Assembly (NCBI GenBank): GCA_002332715.1
Contig: DDBE01000050.1
Location: 1-8,767 of the forward strand
DNA from: Flavobacteriales bacterium UBA2040
Lineage (GTDB): Bacteria > Bacteroidota > Bacteroidia > Flavobacteriales_D > Crocinitomicaceae
Direction: 5' to 3'
Length of the DNA: 8,767 nt
Made by a program: the position numbers and the translations under genes. Within the stretch, counting starts at the first letter, position 1. Each line of letters begins with the position of its first letter. A model generated the notes under the pieces. The model did not search any database and was not told the origin of the DNA. It saw only the letters and a program-made list of their open reading frames with translations. Positions 6,979-8,767 of this stretch are shown in pieces.

Positions 6979-7477
6979 ATGAAAGTATCTGCTGTTTGTT
7001 TTTCTCTTTTAATTGCATTACTGATTTCTTGTTAATCAGAAAATACAAGAACTGATGAGTCTGATTTTATAGATGGGTTAAAGCATTATTCTGATTCAAA
7101 TCAAGACTTATAAGTTGATTACCATAAGTATACAAATCAGTTAAAGATTCAATGCCAGTTAAATCTGGGATATTTAAGTAAGCACAAATATTATCAAGGA
7201 TAGGATATTTTCTTATTGTAAAATGTACTATAAGTAAAATAAATCACTATATTGCACTAAAGAAAACTCCGAAATATATAAAATCACATTATATACACTG
7301 GAAGGAAAACAGATATTAGAAATAGAGAATGCTGATTTTTTTGACTCAGTTCATTTGGAAACAGAATATAAATTCATTAAACAGAAAAAAATGGACTGGT
7401 TTCCATTCAAAAAATACAGAAAAAGTAGAAGACCTTTTATTGTTAGTTTAAAATCGAGAAAGTGCTATTCCTTGTAA
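6979..7477 (+). pseudogene. Decayed lipoprotein gene
   Basis: From ATG at 6979 the frame encodes a lipoprotein signal peptide, MKVSAVCFSLLIALLISC, with lipobox L-I-S-C. A TAA at 7033-7035 follows directly after the acylated Cys. The same frame goes on reading protein-like: S-E-N-T-R-T-D-E-S-D-F-I-D-G-L-K to TAA at 7111-7113, then V-D-Y-H-K-Y-T-N-Q-L-K to TAG at 7201-7203. Coding character then moves to other frames: possibly Y-F-L-I-V-K-C-T-I-S-K-I-N-H-Y at 7206-7250, and clearly from 7265 (NSEIYKITLYTLEGKQILEI onward), ending C-Y-S-L with TAA at 7475-7477. An intact ancestor would have had about 165 residues. I do not recognise the family. It starts 5 bp after the SGNH gene, so it was probably the last gene of that operon. 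Assembly error is unlikely to explain three stops and a frameshift. No other gene is visible in 6974-7497. Confidence 0.65.
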
Positions 7478-7494
7478 AAAGGGAATGGCATTTT
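7463..7494 (+). terminator. Terminator-like hairpin between converging genes
   Basis: TGCTATTCC (7463-7471) pairs with GGAATGGCA (7482-7490) in a 9-bp stem with one G-T wobble and a 10-nt loop, followed by TTTT at 7491-7494. The T-tract favours termination of plus-strand transcripts from the MBOAT/SGNH/lipoprotein unit. On the minus strand the tail is only CTTTCTC, so use by the ftsY-side transcript is less certain. The stop codon of the decayed lipoprotein lies in the loop. Confidence 0.5.
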
Positions 7495-7497
7495 CAT

Positions 7498-7842
7498 TCA
7501 AAGGCACCACTCAACATTCTGTCGACTTGTTTTCCGAAAAAGGGTAAAGTACTTCCTTTCACCGCCAAGCGCATTTAGAATACCTTTTATAGCTATTCCG
7601 AAGAAAATCAATATGATTACTCCATTTGTGAATTTCCCGAGCCAAGGAATATTTATAAGAATTCCATTTACGATTGAATAGATAAAACTAATGATGGACA
7701 AACCTAATCCTTGTTGCAATTGAAAGGCATTGTAGCTTTTTTCTCCTGCTGATTTATCACTATTCATAATCAACGCAATAATCCATCCCAAGATTGGAAT
7801 ATACGAAAGTATGGATATTGTTTTGTCGTAATTGTCGAACAT
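7498..7842 (-). CDS. DUF4870/Tic20-like small membrane protein, C-terminus probably frameshifted
   Basis: This 114-residue protein has three hydrophobic segments (about 10-26, 46-66 and 72-90). It shows the family pattern: I-S-I-L-S-Y-I-P-I-L-G-W-I-I-A-L near 9-24, A-F-Q-L-Q-Q-G-L-G-L at 39-48, and a final helix leading to I-K-G-I-L-N-A-L-G-G-E at 85-95. DUF4870 (Tic20-like) proteins are small integral membrane proteins of unknown bacterial function. The last 12 residues (R-K-T-S-R-Q-N-V-E-W-C-L) are unlike the family. Dropping one base from the A5 run at 7537-7541 (T5 on the coding strand) restores F-G-K-Q-V-D-R-M-L-S-G-A-F-E with a stop at 7494-7496, for 115 residues. This looks like the true tail. 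The first three helices are intact, so the product may still work. It starts 21 bp after ftsY and is probably co-transcribed with it. Confidence 0.75.
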   Translation of the reverse strand: MFDNYDKTISILSYIPILGWIIALIMNSDKSAGEKSYNAFQLQQGLGLSIISFIYSIVNGILINIPWLGKFTNGVIILIFFGIAIKGILNALGGERKYFTLFRKTSRQNVEWCL

Positions 7843-7863
7843 AATTCACTTGTTTTCTTGAAA

Positions 7864-8767
7864 TTAAGAAAAAAGTGAATCTACGAACTCTTTTTTATGG
7901 AAAATTTGCAAGTCTTTCATGCCTTCTCCAACGCCAATGTATTTAACAGGAATCTTCATTTGATCAGAAATTCCAATCACAACGCCACCTTTAGCTGTCC
8001 CATCCAGTTTCGTAATCGCCAAAGCATTTATTTCGGTCGACAAGGAGAACTGTTTGGCTTGTTCAAATGCGTTTTGTCCTGTAGAACCGTCCAACACCAA
8101 TAAAATCTCATGCGGTGCTCCTGGAACAACCTTGTCCATCACACGTTTGATTTTACTTAGCTCGTTCATCAAATTCACCTTGTTGTGCAAACGTCCCGCG
8201 GTATCGATAATCACGACATCTGCATTGTTTGCTTTAGCCGATTGAAGGGTGTCAAAAGCAACTGAAGCTGGATCAGCATTCATGCCTTGTTCTACTATAG
8301 GAACACCAACTCGTTCCGCCCAAATAATCAATTGGTCGACAGCCGCTGCACGAAAAGTATCCGCCGCACCAAGAACTACGCTTTTTCCAGCCGATTTGAA
8401 TTGATGCGCTAATTTTCCGATGGTGGTCGTTTTTCCAACTCCATTTACACCAACGACCATAATCACATGCGTTTCGCCGTTTTTCTTTTCAATATTGAAA
8501 TCATTCGTGATACCAATATTGTTTTCTTCCAATAAAGCTTCGATTTCTTCTTTTAAGACATTGTTCAATTCATTTGTTCCAAGGACTTTATCACGAGAAA
8601 CACGCGCTTCGATTCGGTCAATTATTTTTAGGGTTGTTTCAACTCCTACATCCGAAGAAATAAGGATTTCTTCCAAGTTGTCGAGTACTTCATCGTCAAC
8701 TTTAGATTTACCAACAATCGTACGTGTCAGTTTGGTTAGAAAACTCTGTTTGGATTTCTCTAAACCT
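7864..8767 (-). CDS. ftsY: FtsY, signal recognition particle receptor GTPase (5' end beyond right edge)
   Basis: The frame is open through the right edge and shows the C-terminal 300 residues. The visible start, G-L-E-K-S-K-Q-S-F-L-T-K-L-T-R, is typical of the beginning of the N domain in short FtsY proteins, so probably only about 15-20 residues are missing. A TTG at 8676 is an internal Leu codon, not the start. The N domain (D-D-E-V-L-D-N-L-E-E-I-L-I-S-S-D-V-G) is followed by the GTPase domain, with G-V-N-G-V-G-K-T-T-T at visible residues 106-115, D-T-F-R-A-A-A at 136-142, D-T-A-G-R at 188-192, T-K-L-D-G-T-A-K-G-G at 252-261, and G-V-G-E-G-M-K-D-L near the end. FtsY docks SRP-ribosome complexes at the inner membrane. 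The G-V-N-G-V-G P-loop and the final D-L-Q-I-F motif fit FtsY rather than its paralogue Ffh, and there is no M domain. In many Bacteroidota it follows rpmB, rpmG and a DUF4295 gene, which would lie past the right edge. Confidence 0.97.
   Translation of the reverse strand, partial: GLEKSKQSFLTKLTRTIVGKSKVDDEVLDNLEEILISSDVGVETTLKIIDRIEARVSRDKVLGTNELNNVLKEEIEALLEENNIGITNDFNIEKKNGETHVIMVVGVNGVGKTTTIGKLAHQFKSAGKSVVLGAADTFRAAAVDQLIIWAERVGVPIVEQGMNADPASVAFDTLQSAKANNADVVIIDTAGRLHNKVNLMNELSKIKRVMDKVVPGAPHEILLVLDGSTGQNAFEQAKQFSLSTEINALAITKLDGTAKGGVVIGISDQMKIPVKYIGVGEGMKDLQIFHKKEFVDSLFS

Noticed and set aside
6975..7055. A 26-codon frame from ATG at 6975
   Set aside because: It overlaps the lipoprotein signal peptide in another frame, is Cys/Phe-rich and has no recognisable character.
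6979..7221. Stop-codon reassignment or readthrough in the lipoprotein frame
   Set aside because: Both TAA and TAG interrupt it, the frame also shifts later, and all neighbouring genes end normally with standard stops; decay is simpler.
8674..8676. TTG at 8676 as the start of ftsY
   Set aside because: The frame continues upstream with typical FtsY N-domain sequence (S-F-L-T-K-L-T-R...D-D-E-V-L-D-N), so the TTG is an internal Leu and the gene runs past the edge.

Overview
The window looks like Bacteroidota chromosome, probably Flavobacteriales (a Fluviicola/Crocinitomicaceae-like organism would fit, but this is inference). The support is a low GC content, TAnnTTTG-type -7 promoter elements with no clear Shine-Dalgarno sequences, signal peptides ending ...FSQ / ...FGQ, a DUF5686 outer-membrane protein with a CarboxypepD_reg-like front end, and a PKD-containing secreted protein. 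There is no CRISPR array, IS element, tRNA or rRNA that I can see.

Layout, left to right. (1) 1-600, minus: the N-terminal 200 residues of a secreted protein (signal peptide, cohesin-like beta domain, start of a PKD domain) that runs off the left edge. (2) 601-1030: an AT-rich gap holding a TAAATTTG promoter element, a perfect 22-bp palindrome and decayed coding remnants. (3) 1031-6973, plus: four intact genes, namely a NYN-OST-HTH putative RNase, a DUF5686 outer-membrane beta-barrel protein, an AlgI/DltB-type MBOAT O-acyltransferase, and an AlgX/AlgJ-like SGNH partner joined to it by a TGATG overlap. (4) 6974-7477: a lipoprotein gene broken by several stops and at least one frameshift, ending in a terminator-like hairpin. 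(5) 7494-8767, minus: ftsY (5' end beyond the right edge), followed by a small DUF4870/Tic20-like membrane protein whose last residues look frameshifted.

The best functional unit is the MBOAT plus SGNH pair. The MBOAT protein would carry acyl groups across the inner membrane, and the membrane-anchored SGNH protein would transfer them to an envelope polymer of unknown identity. The SGNH protein lacks the usual Asp of the DxH motif (it reads T-G-I-H-W). The DUF5686 protein is also an envelope component. FtsY is the SRP receptor GTPase that serves membrane protein insertion. The NYN protein is a likely RNA-processing enzyme with no obvious link to its neighbours.

I found no clear new multi-gene system. 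The points most worth following up are the cluster of decayed or frameshifted genes, a GTG-started MBOAT gene whose promoter element lies so close that its mRNA may be leaderless, the altered SGNH active site, and the palindrome upstream of the cohesin/PKD gene.
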